From Candidatus Rhodoferax odensensis (GTDB lineage Bacteria > Pseudomonadota > Gammaproteobacteria > Burkholderiales > Burkholderiaceae_C), in the NCBI GenBank assembly GCA_016718405.1, contig JADKDJ010000019.1:1-28659 (forward strand): a DNA stretch of 28,659 nucleotides. The letters run 5' to 3'. The position numbers and the translations under genes are program-made. The notes under the pieces were generated by a model. That model had not been told where the DNA came from. It saw only the letters and a program-made list of their open reading frames with translations, and did no database searches. Shown here piece by piece: positions 18,699 through 28,637 of this stretch. Position 1 is the first letter of the stretch. Every line of letters starts with the position of its first letter.

Positions 18699-19459
18699 GC
18701 GTGTTCCTCGCCCAGATACGCCGCCTGCACCCCGGCATCGGCGCGCACCTCGGCCGGGGTGCCGCTGGCGATCACTTGTCCGTTGACCATCACGGTCAGG
18801 TGGTCGGCCAGGGTGAAGATGGCGTCCATGTCGTGCTCCACCAGCAGCATCGCGTGGTCGGGTTTGATGCGCAGCAGCAGTGCCACCATGCGCTCGGCCT
18901 CCGCCACACCCATGCCGGCCAGCGGTTCATCGAGCAGCAGCACCTGCGGCTCGGTGGCCAGGGTCATGGCAATCTCAAGTTGGCGTTGTTCACCATGGCT
19001 GATGGTGCTGGCCATGGCCGTTCGGCGGTTCTGCAGGCCGGCCAGTTCGATGGCCTTGGCGGCACGTTGCTGGGCCGCCGCGTATTTGCGGGCCGAGCGC
19101 AGCCAGGCGATCGGGTTCCAGGGTTGCTGCGGTTCGCGTGATTGAGCCGCCAGCAGCACGTTGTCCCACACCGTAAAGGGTAGGAAGATGTTGGTTTTCT
19201 GATAGCTGCGGCCCAGCCCCTGGCGCGCAATGCGCTCAGGTGCCCAGCCTGTGATGTCCTGCGCACCCAGTGCCACCGTGCCCGAGGTCGGCGCGATGTC
19301 GCCCGACAGCAGGTTGGTGAGCGTCGATTTGCCTGCGCCGTTGGGGCCGATCACGGCATGAATGCGGTTGCGCCACAGGTCGACCGAAACGTCATGGACG
19401 GCCGCCAGGCCACCAAAACGCTTGGTCAGCTTGCGGGCGCTGAGCAGCAGCTCGGTCAT
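18695..19459 (-). CDS. livG: Branched-chain/aromatic-acid ABC transporter ATPase LivG
   Basis: A 254-residue ABC ATPase. It has Walker A GPNGAGKST, the LivG-type insertion region (WAPERIARQGLGRSYQKTNIF), the signature-like ISHGEQRQLEIAMTL and Walker B VLLLDEPLAGMG. The signature is SHGEQ rather than SGGQ, as is common in LivG. ATG 19459 (MTELLLSARKLTKRFGG) is chosen by family habit; GTG 19480 has a better ribosome site (GAGGA) and would add seven residues. A hairpin-rich repeat separates it from livM. Confidence 0.94.
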   Translation of the reverse strand: MTELLLSARKLTKRFGGLAAVHDVSVDLWRNRIHAVIGPNGAGKSTLTNLLSGDIAPTSGTVALGAQDITGWAPERIARQGLGRSYQKTNIFLPFTVWDNVLLAAQSREPQQPWNPIAWLRSARKYAAAQQRAAKAIELAGLQNRRTAMASTISHGEQRQLEIAMTLATEPQVLLLDEPLAGMGVAEAERMVALLLRIKPDHAMLLVEHDMDAIFTLADHLTVMVNGQVIASGTPAEVRADAGVQAAYLGEEHA

Positions 19460-19469
19460 TTGCGCCCCC

Positions 19470-19544
19470 ACGCTCGGCACTGCGTGTCCTCGCTGCCCCC
19501 CGAGGGGGTGCGAGCTTGCTTCGGGAAGCGGCCAGGCGCGGCGC
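19470..19544. repeat. Hairpin-rich intergenic repeat between livM and livG
   Basis: This GC-rich segment contains CCCCC-CGA-GGGGG (19496-19508) and the perfect dyad GCTTC-GG-GAAGC (19518-19529). The wording (TGTCCTCGCTGCCCCCCGAG, then GCGAGCTTGCTTCGGGAAGC) closely resembles a dispersed repeat I remember from Comamonadaceae genomes. It lies inside an operon whose other internal junctions overlap, so it was probably inserted later. It may modulate mRNA stability between livM and livG. Confidence 0.6.
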
Positions 19545-20561
19545 TCATAAGGCCTTGCTCCGGCCCAGTCGCAGGGCGGCTTGCGCGATCAAGCCGAGCA
19601 GACCGCGCGGCGCCCACAGCACCACCAGCACGATGAACAGGCCCATCCACAGTTGCCAGTGTTTGCCCAGTTCCACCTGACCGATGCGCGGCAAGTCCTT
19701 GAATGCATGCAGCACCAGTTCGAACGAGAACGCGCCGACGATGGCGCCGGCAAAGTTGCCCATGCCTCCCAGAATCACCATCATGATGGCGTGTGCGCTC
19801 ATGTGAAAACCCATCAGTTCGGGATTGATGTAGCCGGTCTGCACACCCCACAGGTAGCCCGCCAGCCCGGCCAATGCGCCCGCGAGGGTGAAGGCGCTGA
19901 GCTTGTAGCCAAAGGTGCTGTAGCCCAAGGCCTTCATCCGGTGCTCATTGACGCGGATGCCCGACAGGGCGCGACCGAACGGGCTCCACAGCAGGCGGCG
20001 CAGAAAGGCGTAGACCAGCAGCATGGTGGCCAAGGTCAGGTAATACAGGCTGGTCTTCTTGTCCAGGTCCAGTAGCACCCACGAGCCCAGCTCCAGGGTT
20101 GGTTTGAAGTTGATGTACAGGCCATCCGAGCCGCCCAGCGCTTTGTTATCGAAGAACAGGTAGAACACCATCTGCGCAAACGCCATGGTGACCATGATGA
20201 AGTAGATGCCGTGCGTGCGCACCACGAAGAAGCCGATCACCAGCGCGCCAACGGCCGAACCCAGCACCGCCAGCGGCAGCGTCCACCACAGGCTGACTGG
20301 CTCGCCGGGTGGCGTGAGGAATGCCAGCGCGTAGCCCGCCAGCCCGAAGTAGGCCGCGTGTCCCAGCGACACCAGGCCGGTGACGCCCTGCAACAGGTCC
20401 AGACTCATGGCAAAGATCGCCAGGATCATCATGCGCGTGACCATCTGCGTGTAGAAGTCGGCACCGCTCAGCGGAAACAGCAGCAGCGCGCCCAGCGCCA
20501 GCGCCAGCGTGAACTGCACGCTGCGTGGCAAGTGTTCCAGGTGTGCGCTGGCCAGGCTCAT
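19545..20561 (-). CDS. livM: Branched-chain/aromatic-acid ABC transporter permease LivM
   Basis: A 338-residue inner-membrane permease. Hydrophobic helices begin near residue 18, and the LivM hallmarks are GVTGLVSLGHAAYFGLAGYALAF, GRALSGIRVNEHRMKALGY (the cytoplasmic coupling loop) and AGLAGYLWGVQTGYINPE. ATG 20561 overlaps the livH stop (ATGA). The same reading frame stays open far upstream opposite livH, but that part has no membrane character and is a shadow. It forms the translocation pore with LivH. Confidence 0.95.
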   Translation of the reverse strand: MSLASAHLEHLPRSVQFTLALALGALLLFPLSGADFYTQMVTRMMILAIFAMSLDLLQGVTGLVSLGHAAYFGLAGYALAFLTPPGEPVSLWWTLPLAVLGSAVGALVIGFFVVRTHGIYFIMVTMAFAQMVFYLFFDNKALGGSDGLYINFKPTLELGSWVLLDLDKKTSLYYLTLATMLLVYAFLRRLLWSPFGRALSGIRVNEHRMKALGYSTFGYKLSAFTLAGALAGLAGYLWGVQTGYINPELMGFHMSAHAIMMVILGGMGNFAGAIVGAFSFELVLHAFKDLPRIGQVELGKHWQLWMGLFIVLVVLWAPRGLLGLIAQAALRLGRSKAL

Positions 20562-21421
20562 GATTTGAATAGGCCCTCGGGCTTCCACAGCAATACGGCG
20601 GCCATCAGCATGTAGACCAGCATGCCGGCCACCGAGGGCAGCAGGATCTTGCCGAAGGTGTCGACCAGGCCTACCAGCAGCGCCGAAATCAGCGCGCCGC
20701 GCACCGAGCCGATGCCACCAATCACCACTACGACAAAACACATGATCAGCACCTGTGAGCCCATGTTGGGGTACACGCTGGAGATCGGTGCGGCAATCAT
20801 GCCGGCCACCGCCGCCAACGCCACACCCATGGCAAACACCACCGCGTGAATCAGCTTGATGTTGACGCCCAGCGCTTCGGTCATGTCGCGATTGAAGGCG
20901 CCGGCGCGAATCTTCATGCCCAGGCGGGTCTTGGAGATCAGCAGGTACAGCCCGAGAGCGAGGACCACACACACGCCCGACATGAACAAACGGTAGACCG
21001 GGTAAGACAGGTTGTCGGTCAGCGGAATCGAGGCGCCCAGAAACGCGGGGATTGCCACCCCGTGCACGTCGTCGCCCCACAGCAGGGAGCGCAGCTCCTC
21101 AAAAATGTAGATCAGCCCGAAGGTCAGTAACACCTGGTCGAGGTGGTCACGGTGGTAGAAGTGCCGAAACAGCAGCCACTCCAGCGCCAGGCCGAACAGG
21201 GCCGCCAATACCGCGCCGCCCAGGATTGCCAGCGTCAGGCTGCCAAAGTAGCCGCTCAACGCATAGGCCAGATAGGCCCCCAGCATGTAGAAGCTGCCGT
21301 GCGCCAGGTTGACCACGCCCATGATGCCGAAGATCAGCGTCAGCCCGGCGGCCAGCATGAACAACAGCAGCCCGTACTGCAGGCTGTTGAGCAACTGGAT
21401 CAGGAAGGTGGCAAGGTCCAC
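20558..21421 (-). CDS. livH: Branched-chain/aromatic-acid ABC transporter permease LivH
   Basis: A 287-residue permease with seven or eight membrane helices and the LivH hallmarks IQLLNSLQYGLLLFMLAAGLT, GIMGVVNLAHGSFYMLGAY and FNRDMTEALGVN (coupling loop), and the end LLWKPEGLF. The start is GTG 21421, giving the usual N-terminus; no strong ribosome site precedes it. It is separated from livK by an intrinsic terminator, so its expression should be lower than that of the binding protein. Confidence 0.94.
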   Translation of the reverse strand: MDLATFLIQLLNSLQYGLLLFMLAAGLTLIFGIMGVVNLAHGSFYMLGAYLAYALSGYFGSLTLAILGGAVLAALFGLALEWLLFRHFYHRDHLDQVLLTFGLIYIFEELRSLLWGDDVHGVAIPAFLGASIPLTDNLSYPVYRLFMSGVCVVLALGLYLLISKTRLGMKIRAGAFNRDMTEALGVNIKLIHAVVFAMGVALAAVAGMIAAPISSVYPNMGSQVLIMCFVVVVIGGIGSVRGALISALLVGLVDTFGKILLPSVAGMLVYMLMAAVLLWKPEGLFKS

Positions 21422-21454
21422 GGAACAGTCGGCGCCAGGCGCTGGGCGTTGAAC

Positions 21455-21479
21455 AAAAAAACGGGAGGATGCCCCTCCC
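21455..21479 (-). terminator. Intrinsic terminator between livK and livH
   Basis: On the minus strand GGGAGG-GGCAT-CCTCCC-G is followed by seven T: a six-bp GC-rich stem and a U tract. It lies 28 bases after the livK stop and 34 bases before the livH start. A partial terminator here would give more binding protein than permease, a usual need in ABC uptake systems. Confidence 0.85.
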
Positions 21480-21506
21480 TCGCTGACCTGTCGGCAAGCA
21501 GGTGGT

Positions 21507-22694
21507 TCAGCCCATTTTGCAGCCCGCGCCGCTGTCGGCCAGGGCCTTGGCCGCGACGCCCAGGACCTTGTTCTCTTTGCCTTCGACCACCCGCAGATAA
21601 ATGTCTTGAACCGGGTTGTGCGCCTTGCTCATGGTCCATTTGCCACGTGGGCTGTCAATCGTGGCAGACTCCAGTGCCTTGTACAGGGCCACTTTGCTCG
21701 ACAGGTCGCCCTTGACGGCGGCCGCTCCCTGTACCAACAGCAAGCCGGTGTCGTAGCCCTGCATGGCGTACACATCGGGCTGCATGCGGTAGGTCTTGGC
21801 GTAGGCCAGCCGAAACGCCTTGTTGCGCGGCGTGTCGAGCGAATCGCTGTAGTGCATGGTGGTGATGATGCCTTCGGCGGCAGGGCCGGCGGCGTCAAGC
21901 ACACCTTCGGTCAGGAACCCCGAGCCATACAACGGGATCTTGCCCTTGAGGCCCGCCGCCGCATAGTCGCGAATGAATTTGGCCGCGCCGCCACCGGCAA
22001 AGAAGCAGGCCACCGCGTCGGGCTTGAGCGAGGCGATCTCGGTCAGCAGCGCCTGGAACTCGACTTGCGGGAAGGGTAGACCAAGCTCCTTGATGATGGT
22101 GCCGCCCGCGGCCGTGTAGCTTTCCTTGAAGCCTTCGTAGGCCTCGTCGCCGGCCGCGTACTTCCAGGTGATCCAGACCGCCTTCTTGTGGCCCTTGTCC
22201 ATCATCGCCTTGCCCAGCGCCAGCGTGGGCTGGCTGTTGGTGAAGCTGGTGCGAAACACGTTCGGTGCACATAGGCTGCGCGTGGCGGCGTGCGCGCCGG
22301 CATTGGGGATCAGGCTGAGCACGCCGGTGTCGCGCGCCACTTTCTGGATGCCCATCTGCACACCGGAGTGCACCGTACCCACCAGCACGTCAACCTTGTC
22401 GCGCTGTACCAGCTTGTTGGCGTTCTCGACGCCCTTGGACGGGTCGGACTCGTCGTCCACCTTGTAGTACTCGATCTCGCGGCCACCGAGCTTGCCGCCA
22501 TTTTCTTCAATGGCCAACCGAAAGCCGTTCTCGATCGCCACGCCCAGTTGCGCGAAGGTGCCGGTGTAGGGCAGCATCAACCCGACCCGCACCTTGCCAG
22601 GCTGAGCTTGTGCCAGCTCGGGCAACAGCAGACCGGACGAGGCCGCGCCCAGCAGCGCGCCGCCACGAGAAAGAACCAATCGACGTGAGGTCAT
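21507..22694 (-). CDS. livK: ABC transporter substrate-binding protein (LivK/HAAT type, probably aromatic acid)
   Basis: A 395-residue periplasmic binding protein. The signal peptide contains SRRLVLSRGG and a hydrophobic stretch and ends AQA before QPGKVRVGLML; the paired Arg suggests possible Tat export. The type I periplasmic fold is shown by VRVGLMLPYTGTFAQLG, GREIEYYKVDDESDPSKGVENANKL and VDVLVGTVHSGV. The ATG at 22694 has AGGAG seven bases upstream. It is the first gene of the minus-strand transporter operon and divergent from boxC. The substrate could be benzoate or a related acid; family members also take branched-chain amino acids or amides. Confidence 0.92.
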   Translation of the reverse strand: MTSRRLVLSRGGALLGAASSGLLLPELAQAQPGKVRVGLMLPYTGTFAQLGVAIENGFRLAIEENGGKLGGREIEYYKVDDESDPSKGVENANKLVQRDKVDVLVGTVHSGVQMGIQKVARDTGVLSLIPNAGAHAATRSLCAPNVFRTSFTNSQPTLALGKAMMDKGHKKAVWITWKYAAGDEAYEGFKESYTAAGGTIIKELGLPFPQVEFQALLTEIASLKPDAVACFFAGGGAAKFIRDYAAAGLKGKIPLYGSGFLTEGVLDAAGPAAEGIITTMHYSDSLDTPRNKAFRLAYAKTYRMQPDVYAMQGYDTGLLLVQGAAAVKGDLSSKVALYKALESATIDSPRGKWTMSKAHNPVQDIYLRVVEGKENKVLGVAAKALADSGAGCKMG

Positions 22695-22790
22695 GAATCA
22701 CTCCTGTTTTAAAAATGGGGGGCCATCTGCAAGCTGCCAGCAGCACAAATGGTAGTCCGACCGCGCCTCATTCAGACTAGAGGTAAACCC

Positions 22791-22895
22791 GTAAATCGGT
22801 ATCGGCATGCATAAATAGATTGCTGGCCACCCGCTGTGGCGTCCACGAGCGACCGGACGGTCTGGTCGGGTAAATAAGCATCGCCATGCAAGAAT
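22791..22895. promoter_or_regulatory. Imperfect 26-bp direct repeat in the livK/boxC divergent region
   Basis: Copies at 22791-22816 and 22870-22895 agree at 20 of 26 positions, with consensus GTAAAT-N4-ATCG-N-CATGCA-N2-AAT and a spacing of 79 bases. Each contains TGCA, a core I recall from BzdR/BoxR-type operators of benzoate pathways. The second copy overlaps the expected -35 of the boxC promoter, which suits a repressor. No boxR gene is visible here. Confidence 0.55.
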
Positions 22896-22914
22896 TCAGA
22901 AATGGGTCTATTAT
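22886..22914 (+). promoter_or_regulatory. Candidate sigma-70 promoter of boxCBA
   Basis: TATTAT at 22909-22914 matches five of six bases of the -10 consensus. Seventeen bases upstream is ATGCAA, a poor -35 that lies within the second direct-repeat copy. A poor -35 under an operator suggests regulated expression. The distance to the boxC ATG is 54 bases. Confidence 0.5.
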
Positions 22915-22968
22915 TTGGCCCACATCAGCTCAAACCCCTTGAGTTGCCGCCCGCAGGAGAGCGCACCC

Positions 22969-24627
22969 ATGTCCGAACCCACAACCGTCCACTACCAGAC
23001 CCACCCCGCGCAATATCGCCACTGGAAGCTCAGCGTGCAGGACGAAGTTGCGACGCTGGCAATGGATGTGGCGGAAGACGCTGGCCTGCGTGAGGGCTAC
23101 AAGCTCAAGCTCAACTCCTATGACTTGGGCGTAGACATTGAACTGCACGATGCGGTGCAGCGGCTGCGCTTTGAACACCCTCAGGTCAAGGTCGTGGTGC
23201 TCACCAGCGGCAAGGACCGGGTGTTCTGTTCGGGCGCCAATATCTTCATGCTGGGTCTATCGAGCCACGCATGGAAGGTGAACTTCTGCAAGTTCACCAA
23301 CGAAACCCGCAACGGTCTGGAAGACTCCAGCCAGCATGACGGGCTGAAATTCATCGCCGCGGTCAATGGCTCCTGCGCTGGCGGAGGCTACGAGTTGGCT
23401 TTGGCATGCGACGAAATCCTGCTGGTGGACGACCGCTCGTCATCCGTTTCGCTGCCCGAGGTGCCCTTGCTGGGCGTATTGCCCGGCACCGGTGGACTGA
23501 CACGCATGACCGACAAGCGCCATGTTCGCCACGATCTGGCGGACATCTTTTGCAACACCTCCGAAGGGGTACGTGGCCAAAAGGCCAAGGACTGGCGATT
23601 GGTCGATGATGTGGCCAAACCAGCGGCGTTTGCCCAAGCCCTGCAGCAGCGTGTGGCGGCGCTGGCGTCACAGAGTCGCCGGCCGAGCCAGGCGCAACCG
23701 GTGTTGCTAGGCCCCTTGCAGCGCCGTGATGATGCGCACGGGGTGTGTTACTCGCACGTCGAGGTAGCGATTGACCGGGTGCGCCGCCACGCCACGCTCA
23801 CCGTTCGCGCCCCGCATAGTGAACAGCCCGTCGAACTGGCTGGTATCGAAGCGCTGGGTGCGGCGTGGTGGCCGCTGGCGATGGCACGTGAGCTTGACGA
23901 CGCCATTCTGCACCTGCGCACCAACGAGCCTGACATCGGCACCTGGCTGCTCAAGACCGAGGGCGACGCCGCACGTGTGCTGGCGGTGGACGAGAGCCTG
24001 CGGGCGCTGACCGACCACTGGCTGGTACGCGAGACAGTGGGCCTGTTGCGCCGCACGCTGGCGCGTCTGGACGTGTCCTCGCGCTCGCTGTTTGCGTTGA
24101 TCGAGCCGGGTTCGTGTTTTGCCGGCCTCTTGGCCGAGCTGGCGTTTTGTGCGGACCGCAGCTACATGGCGCTTTTGGCCTCTGATGCGGCGCGCGAGCC
24201 GAAATTGACCCTCACGCCAAGCAATCTCGGCCTGTTCCCCATGGTCACGGCGCAATCGCGCCTGGCGCGGCGTTTCTATGACGAGGCGCCACCGCTGTCG
24301 GCCTGTGCCGCCGCCTGCGGCCAAGCGCTGACCGCGCAGCAGGCGCTCGACTTGGGCCTGGTCACCGCCGCGCCCGACGATCTGGATTGGGCCGACGAGA
24401 TTCGCCTCGCGCTCGAAGAGCGCGCCGCCATGTCGCCCGACGCGCTGACCGGGCTGGAAGCCAACCTGCGCTTTTGCAGCAAGGAAACCATGGCCACGCG
24501 CATCTTTGGGCGGCTGTCGGCTTGGCAAAACTGGATCTTCGTGCGCCCCAACGCCAGCGGCCCCAAGGGTGCACTCAAGGTCTACGGCAAAGGCGAGAAG
24601 GCCGCGTTCGATTTCAACCGTGTGTAG
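22969..24627 (+). CDS. boxC: Benzoyl-CoA-dihydrodiol lyase BoxC (ring-opening)
   Basis: A 552-residue crotonase-superfamily enzyme. BoxC hydrolyses 2,3-epoxybenzoyl-CoA with two waters to 3,4-dehydroadipyl-CoA semialdehyde and formate, opening the ring without a further oxygenase. It has an N-terminal enoyl-CoA hydratase-like half with oxyanion-hole segments (FCSGANIFMLG and NGSCAGGGYELALACDEI), then LLGVLPGTGGLTRMTDKRHVRHDLADIFCNTSEG, which is characteristic of BoxC. A second, diverged crotonase-like half runs from about 300 to the C-terminus. The ATG at 22969 has GGAG about ten bases upstream; an in-frame ATG at 22915 lies over the promoter and is rejected. It is the first gene of boxCBA. 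Confidence 0.96.
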   Translation: MSEPTTVHYQTHPAQYRHWKLSVQDEVATLAMDVAEDAGLREGYKLKLNSYDLGVDIELHDAVQRLRFEHPQVKVVVLTSGKDRVFCSGANIFMLGLSSHAWKVNFCKFTNETRNGLEDSSQHDGLKFIAAVNGSCAGGGYELALACDEILLVDDRSSSVSLPEVPLLGVLPGTGGLTRMTDKRHVRHDLADIFCNTSEGVRGQKAKDWRLVDDVAKPAAFAQALQQRVAALASQSRRPSQAQPVLLGPLQRRDDAHGVCYSHVEVAIDRVRRHATLTVRAPHSEQPVELAGIEALGAAWWPLAMARELDDAILHLRTNEPDIGTWLLKTEGDAARVLAVDESLRALTDHWLVRETVGLLRRTLARLDVSSRSLFALIEPGSCFAGLLAELAFCADRSYMALLASDAAREPKLTLTPSNLGLFPMVTAQSRLARRFYDEAPPLSACAAACGQALTAQQALDLGLVTAAPDDLDWADEIRLALEERAAMSPDALTGLEANLRFCSKETMATRIFGRLSAWQNWIFVRPNASGPKGALKVYGKGEKAAFDFNRV

Positions 24628-24721
24628 GCCTGCGCTATTCCACCCTCACCGCAACCCCCATCCAACAAGCACTTCGAGCCAGAGCTGACGAACTGTTTCA
24701 CAAATTTTCAGGAGTCCCACC

Positions 24722-26149
<1,428 letters not shown>

Positions 26150-26291
26150 GGGCTGTGCGCAATGCACTCGCACCCACTGCACACCGGCGCGCTGCGCCGA
26201 GCGCGGGGTGTCCGCAGTGGCATGGCACCCGCGCCTTGCGCCCTCGGCGGCTTTCGGTGAAGATGGCTCGAACGCTGAAGGCCTGCACACG

Positions 26292-27596
26292 ATGAATGCC
26301 CCTGCCGAGCCGGGCTTGCTCAAGCAGCACCTGATCGACCCCGAGATCTGCATCCGCTGCAACACCTGCGAGGACACCTGCCCCATCAAGGCTATCTCGC
26401 ACGACAGCCGCAACTACGTGGTGGACGCCAGCATTTGCAAAGCATGCCTGGCCTGCGTGTCGCCGTGCCCCACCGGGGCGATTGACAACTGGCGCCTGGT
26501 GCCCGTGGCGCGCGCCTACAACCTTGCCGAACAACTGAGTTGGGACGAGTTGCCCGCGCCGCTGGCAAGCCATGGCACGGCTGGCGACGCGCTTGACCTT
26601 GATGCGATGCGCGCCGATGCGCATCAGGCTGGGGCCGGCCAAGTCGCTGGCGCGGCCGAACAAACCTTGGTCTTCGCCGTGGCGGCGTCGCCGCCCAGGC
26701 TGCCGACGCAAACTGTGCTCAGCGCCAACGTGCCACCCTGGTCGGCAGCGCACCCCTACCTCAACCTGTACGGTCCCAAGGCGCCGGTGCGCGCCACCGT
26801 GGTTGGCAATTTCAAGGTGACGCAAGGGCCGCCCGAGAGCGACACCCATCACCTGATGCTGGACTTCGGCGCCATGCCGTTTCCGGTGCTCGAAGGCCAG
26901 TCGCTGGGCGTGTTGCCGCCCGGCGTGGACGCCGCGGGCCGGCCCCACCACGCGCGCCAGTACTCGGTGGCCAGCCCGCGCAATGGCGAGCGGCCGGGGT
27001 ACAACAACCTCTCGCTCACGGTCAAGCGCGTCACCCAGGACCACCAGGGCCAAGCCGTGCGCGGCGTATGCTCCAACTACCTGTGCGACGCCAAGGTGGG
27101 CGATGTGGTGCTGGTGATTGGCCCGTTTGGCAGCACCTTCCTGATGCCCAACCATCCCGGCTCCAACCTGCTCATGATCTGTACCGGCACCGGCTCGGCC
27201 CCCATGCGCGCCATGACCGAATACCGCCGCCGCCTGCAGCGCAAGGTGTCTCCTGGGCGGCTGATGCTGTTCTTTGGCGCGCGCACCCAGCAAGAGCTGC
27301 CGTACTTTGGGCCCTTGATGAAGCTACCCAAAGACTTCATCGACATCAACCTGGCCTTCTCACGCACGCCCGGCGCGCCCAAGCGCTACGTGCAAGACCT
27401 GCTGCGCGAACGCGCCGCCGACGTGGCCGCGCTGCTGGCCGACGCCAACACCAGCGTCTTTGTCTGCGGCCTGAAGTCCATGGAAGAAGGCGTCGCCGCC
27501 GCCCTGCGCGACTGCGCCAGCACGCACGGCCTGCAATGGGACGACTGCCTGAGCCGCATGCAGCGCGAAGGGCGCATCCACTTCGAGACGTATTGA
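26292..27596 (+). CDS. boxA: Benzoyl-CoA 2,3-epoxidase reductase subunit BoxA
   Basis: A 434-residue reductase that passes electrons from NADPH through FAD and two Fe-S clusters to BoxB. The N-terminal ferredoxin domain has two 4Fe-4S motifs (Cys20, 23, 26, 30 and Cys49, 52, 55, 59). A linker of about 90 residues joins it to a ferredoxin-NADP reductase domain with FAD motif RQYSVAS, the GVCSNYLCD loop, nucleotide motif ICTGTGSAPMRAMTEYR and FVCGLKSMEEGV. MNAPAEPGLLKQHLIDPEIC is the usual start; GAAGG is about 11 bases upstream. The same frame is open back to ATG 26133 inside boxB (see findings). It ends the plus-strand operon; the next gene is convergent. Confidence 0.96.
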   Translation: MNAPAEPGLLKQHLIDPEICIRCNTCEDTCPIKAISHDSRNYVVDASICKACLACVSPCPTGAIDNWRLVPVARAYNLAEQLSWDELPAPLASHGTAGDALDLDAMRADAHQAGAGQVAGAAEQTLVFAVAASPPRLPTQTVLSANVPPWSAAHPYLNLYGPKAPVRATVVGNFKVTQGPPESDTHHLMLDFGAMPFPVLEGQSLGVLPPGVDAAGRPHHARQYSVASPRNGERPGYNNLSLTVKRVTQDHQGQAVRGVCSNYLCDAKVGDVVLVIGPFGSTFLMPNHPGSNLLMICTGTGSAPMRAMTEYRRRLQRKVSPGRLMLFFGARTQQELPYFGPLMKLPKDFIDINLAFSRTPGAPKRYVQDLLRERAADVAALLADANTSVFVCGLKSMEEGVAAALRDCASTHGLQWDDCLSRMQREGRIHFETY

Positions 27597-27656
27597 GGGT
27601 GGTGTCGAGTTGACGATGTCACAAGGCTTACGTAGCGCCGCGGCGACTGCTGTGCC

Positions 27657-28637
27657 TTACTGCGACGGCTCGGCCAAAGTGCAATCCACTGGCTGCGAGT
27701 CCGCGTGGACATGCACACGCCTCGTATGACCGTACTCAAAGGCGTTCTTGGGGCCGTTGCCCGTGGCCCTGGAGAACAGGCCGATCACCTTGCCGCTGCG
27801 GTTGAAGACCGCCGAGCCGCTGTTGCCCATCGACCCGTCAAGATCAGTGGTGAAGTAGTCGGGCGCCTGCACGTCTGTGACGACGCCATGAGAGACACGC
27901 AAGGTGTGCCATCAGCGTCAGACCCAACCAGCTTGACCGAGGAAGTTTTGGAGCCAGGCGCTGAAGCGGGTATAACCATCCAGACTGGCTCGCCAACGGT
28001 CGCGCCTGGCAAAGCTCAGTGTGTGCTCGCCAGTGCTGGCTCGATGCGAAGCACGGCAGTATCTTCGCGCAATTAGCCTCGACCGTGTTCGTCTTCCCAA
28101 ATCGCGCGTGCCGTCGGCGGGTTCGACACCAACCACACGCGTGAGGCTGGAGTCCCAGCACCAATTGCCCGCGTGGTCGAGTCGGGCCACCTCGGCGCTG
28201 AGTCCTTGCACAGCACTTCGGTATTGAGCGCGCCTGCTTCGCGCTGGTAGTTGGCGACTTCTCCGGTCACCAAGTGATAGTTGGTCGGCACCAAGCCTTG
28301 TTTGTCCAAGCAGGACCCGGTGCCGCCGCCGTCAGGCCAGTCGGTGGCGGGAAATGTAGTGCCTTATGCGCAGACGGAGAACTCGTGGCGAACCATGCCC
28401 ATTGAAACTCGGGTTCTGCACCCGCGCCAGGTCGTCGTGGGTGAAGAAGCGGTACCAGCACTCGCTGCCGTCCGGCATGGACTCGTTGCGCGCCATTTCC
28501 ATCGCTTCCTGTGACGTTGCAACCAAATCCAAAACCAGTCTCGTCTTGGGAAGAATCCTGACCATGGCCCCACTCAAGCGAGCGGCGTCGAGGTTGGGAA
28601 TGGCTAGTGCATTGGGGTGAAAGAAGCCTTCGGCCAT
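27657..28637 (-). pseudogene. Trypsin-like serine peptidase, multiply frameshifted
   Basis: Pieces in several minus-strand frames fit one secreted-type peptidase of about 325 residues. The N-terminal part reads MVRILPKTRLVLDLVATSQ then ECWYRFFTHDDLARVQNPSF. The middle holds GTGSCLDKQGLVP and NYQREAGALNTEV, and later TELCQARRDRW-like and FSAWLQNFLGQAGWV pieces. The last frame (27902-27657) has DGSMGNSGSAVFNRSGKVIGLFS, where GNSGS contains the catalytic Ser of chymotrypsin-fold enzymes. The catalytic His and Asp cannot be placed with confidence. ATG 28637 follows an in-frame stop near the window edge, so the true start may lie beyond, with yet another shift. It converges with boxA. Confidence 0.65.

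Noticed and set aside
27630..27650. CGCCGCGGCG palindrome as a terminator between boxA and the peptidase gene
   Set aside because: It is a self-complementary ten-mer without room for a loop and has no T run on either side.
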